NCBI RefSeq assembly: GCF_003240565.2
Contig: NZ_CP117255.1
Span: forward strand, 2,294,001-2,358,000
From: Rhizobium tumorigenes
GTDB lineage: Bacteria > Pseudomonadota > Alphaproteobacteria > Rhizobiales > Rhizobiaceae
Length of the DNA: 64,000 nt
Reading direction: 5' to 3'
Numbering within the stretch: the first letter of the stretch is position 1; every line of letters begins with the position of its first letter. This document shows positions 62,108-64,000 of this stretch, piece by piece. The translations under genes were made by a program, and so were the position numbers. The notes beneath the pieces are model-generated. The model did not search any database. It saw nothing but the letters and a program-made list of their open reading frames with translations, and had not been told where the DNA came from.

Positions 62108-63181
62108 TCACCCTGACAGGGACTGTCGCGGCCGACCCAGCCTCCATAACCAGCGGAGAATACGATATCCCGCAAATACCGCTGCCAGCACCCACATCAG
62201 CCCCGCCAAAAGCCAGCCGGATACGGTTGCAAGAAGGCCTGCCGTGGTCAAAGCGGCACCGCCAACCAGCACCAGCGCGCCACGGAACCGCGGGCCGAAG
62301 CTTTCCGCAAGCCGCCGGAAACGCGAGATATCGGCGGGACTATCCGCAAGCTTCAGCACATCGTGCGTGGCACGGTAGCCCGCTCCCTTCGCCAGAGCGC
62401 CTAGATCGGTCGCGGTGGTCGTCAGCGCCGCCAGCGGTTTCGCCCGCACCGAACGGGAAAGCGCCAGCCGGGCCGCGCCAAGATTGCCGGCGGAGGCAAG
62501 ATCGACCGTCTCCCGGACAGCCTTGCCGTCGATCAGATCAGTCGCCACCGAGGTCATCGCGCGACGGAACGGCGGCCGCAGCAAATCCGCCTTGTCGGCG
62601 ACCTTCAGCGCCGTGACGCCGACCCGCGCCGGCGATGCCATGCCGAAACTCGCAATCGTCGCGCCCGTAATCACCAGCCCTGCGGCGGCAAGCCCCATCG
62701 TCAGCGGACTGTAGACCTCGCCGTTGATGTAGGCTCGGCCTTCGTGCACCAAGTCGCGGGCGTCGCTGATGCCGGTGAGATCTGCGGTCACGGCACCCGC
62801 CAGCGCCTCGGGGCTCCTGGCGTCACCGCCGGCAAGCCCGCTCCAGGCATCCCGCAGGCTGCGTCCGGCATCAAAACCCTGTGCAGCTGCGACACGCTGT
62901 CGAAGATCGGGCGGGGTGATAACATCACGGCTATCGGCGAGGGCCAACAGGCTTGCAGCCAGATCCGGATCGTCATCGCCAAGCGCCTTGACGATCGCAT
63001 CCTGGTAGGCAGTGGCCGGAACCCCGCGCAGGCGATAAGCGACAATCTCCGCCTCGCCCGCCCCCGGCCGCAGAACCGCCACCCCCTCCACCGCCTTCGG
63101 CACGACGACAACCCCCGCAACCAGCCCGCAGGCAAGGATCGCAGAGAGCGCAAAGCGGGATACGGAAGAGAGCAAAACCAC
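62108..63181 (-). CDS. hypothetical membrane protein
   Basis: A 357-residue protein starting at GTG 63181 (after GAGG); a longer reading from 63247 gives an unlikely Pro-rich N-terminus. There is an N-terminal signal-like or membrane helix (SRFALSAILACGLVAGVVVVP), a soluble helical region, a central helix (LTMGLAAAGLVITGATIASFGMA) and a C-terminal pair (ALVLVGGAALTTAGLLATVSGWLLAGLMWVLAAVFAGYRILRWLWRL). The same architecture is seen in rhizobial hypothetical proteins. I do not recognise its function. Confidence 0.8.
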   Translation of the reverse strand: MVLLSSVSRFALSAILACGLVAGVVVVPKAVEGVAVLRPGAGEAEIVAYRLRGVPATAYQDAIVKALGDDDPDLAASLLALADSRDVITPPDLRQRVAAAQGFDAGRSLRDAWSGLAGGDARSPEALAGAVTADLTGISDARDLVHEGRAYINGEVYSPLTMGLAAAGLVITGATIASFGMASPARVGVTALKVADKADLLRPPFRRAMTSVATDLIDGKAVRETVDLASAGNLGAARLALSRSVRAKPLAALTTTATDLGALAKGAGYRATHDVLKLADSPADISRFRRLAESFGPRFRGALVLVGGAALTTAGLLATVSGWLLAGLMWVLAAVFAGYRILRWLWRLGRPRQSLSG

Positions 63182-63412
63182 GAAAACCTCGCTGGCTCGA
63201 AGCTTCGGCCATGCGCAGGATATAGGGAGCGAGGGGGGAAACGGCAATTGAGTTGGGATGTTGGGGCAATGGTCGATCTGAGAGCGCGCCCTGACTTGTA
63301 CTTTATGACCGATTGAGCAGGATCTGAAGCTTTGCTGTCGTGATCCTGTCCCATAAGCTGCTTGTAGCCACCGACTCTGAGGCCCTGCGCTCTCAAGGAA
63401 ATGCTGACGATA

Positions 63413-64000
63413 ATGACCACGAGATCCATAAAACTCGCATCCATCCTGTTGGGCCTGCTTGGCTTCGGTCTATCCTTAGCCGTTGCGCAGGATGTAGCAG
63501 CACCGCTCTCGGCGGGATTTGAGGACCTGTGTGTCGCTGATAGCGCCCATCCACCGAAGCTCTGGAAGATAAGCGGCAAACTCGACCCCAATGCATGGAG
63601 ATCGCGTATTGTCTGCGACCTCTCGTCGCCTGCGCGGCCCGTCTTGCATATCACGGTGCATCCCGGCGACGCGCCTGACCAGAGCGTCGGTGACGCACCG
63701 ATAGAGCGCGTCGAAATCCAGATCAGGAAGCAGGTCATCAAGTTCGACAAGCCGACCTGGTATCACTTCGCCTTCAGGCTCGACGCGCCATGGGCAGGGA
63801 TCGGCAATCGCACCGTCATCCATCAGGTAAAGCAGAATATCCCGACAGAAGAGACGAAGCCTCTCGGTTCCTGCCAGTCAGCCAACCCGCTGTTCAAGAT
63901 CGAGGCGATCCCCTCCAAGTCCGGCGCAGTTTTCGTTGCAAAGGTGAGAGGAACATCGGACTGCAATGCCGGTACGTCCCAGATCGTCTGCGGACCTTGG
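63413..64000 (+). CDS. secreted polysaccharide-lyase-like protein, 3' end outside window
   Basis: Open to the right edge (196 residues seen). An N-terminal signal peptide (MTTRSIKLASILLGLLGFGL then SLAVAQ) is followed by GFEDLCVADSAHPPKLWKISGKLDPNAWRSRIVCD, then IERVEIQIRKQVIKFDKPTWYHFAFRLDAPWAGIGNRTVIHQVKQN. The phrase RVEIQ ... WYHFAFRLD ... HQVKQ resembles heparin-lyase-I-fold polysaccharide lyases. Several cysteines suggest disulfides in the periplasm or outside. An in-frame ATG at 63401 is an alternative start. The 230 bases before it show no other gene. Confidence 0.7.
   Translation, partial: MTTRSIKLASILLGLLGFGLSLAVAQDVAAPLSAGFEDLCVADSAHPPKLWKISGKLDPNAWRSRIVCDLSSPARPVLHITVHPGDAPDQSVGDAPIERVEIQIRKQVIKFDKPTWYHFAFRLDAPWAGIGNRTVIHQVKQNIPTEETKPLGSCQSANPLFKIEAIPSKSGAVFVAKVRGTSDCNAGTSQIVCGPW

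Overview
The window looks like chromosome or large-replicon DNA from an alphaproteobacterium of the Rhizobiales (Rhizobium/Agrobacterium/Ensifer-like). This rests on the high GC content, dense and often overlapping operons, many ABC transporters and aromatic or amino acid catabolic genes, small rhizobial-type hypothetical genes, and intergenic palindromes built on CTCCCC/GGGGAG arms. I saw no rRNA, tRNA, insertion sequence, prophage or CRISPR array. Two genes run off the ends: an RND-efflux adaptor at the left and a secreted polysaccharide-lyase-like protein at the right.

Left part (1-11.3 kb): efflux adaptor; an alpha/beta hydrolase that lacks its expected catalytic histidine, divergent from a LysR regulator; an AraC regulator divergent from a DMT-family exporter; a 480-base gap holding a highly structured RNA candidate with a 29-codon ORF; then a small-molecule/amino acid cluster (class V aminotransferase-fold protein, flavin monooxygenase, HpaI-type aldolase, class I aminotransferase, and a polar amino acid binding protein plus permease with no ATPase).

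Centre (11.3-38.4 kb): a large catabolic locus. It holds an ACS-family MFS importer, two MarR regulators, two phytoene-desaturase-like FAD oxidoreductases flanking a metal-dependent cyclase-family hydrolase that resembles isatin hydrolase, a two-subunit indolepyruvate-type 2-oxoacid oxidoreductase, a five-gene oligopeptide-type ABC importer, an exported VOC protein, and a nine-step-like CoA operon. That operon contains an anthraniloyl-CoA (2-aminobenzoyl-CoA) monooxygenase/reductase-type fusion, SDR, enoyl-CoA hydratase, acyl-CoA dehydrogenase, glutaryl-CoA dehydrogenase, thioesterase, RidA and a fused hydratase/3-hydroxyacyl-CoA dehydrogenase. The reading I favour is catabolism of an indolic compound (indole-3-acetate, oxindole or isatin type) through isatin and isatinate. 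The 2-oxoacid oxidoreductase would turn isatinate directly into anthraniloyl-CoA, which would explain why no CoA ligase is present. The dearomatised enamine product would then be deaminated with RidA help and beta-oxidised through glutaryl-CoA to acetyl-CoA. Two sets of shared dyad motifs in the promoters tie the transcription units together. The pathway is an inference; the gene families are clear.

Right part (38.4-64 kb): class III adenylate cyclase, NtaA-type flavin monooxygenase with a small helical partner, OsmC protein, glycerate 2-kinase, zinc-ribbon miniprotein, gamma-glutamyltransferase, DHA2 drug exporter, an MhqO-MhqD-like fusion, a 2-hydroxyacid dehydrogenase and L-fuconate dehydratase, several small hypotheticals, a tiny hydrophobic peptide coupled to a membrane protein, a PaoABC-type molybdenum aldehyde oxidoreductase followed by a catalase-family gene, a DUF763 protein, free methionine-R-sulfoxide reductase, a membrane protein and the partial lyase-like gene.
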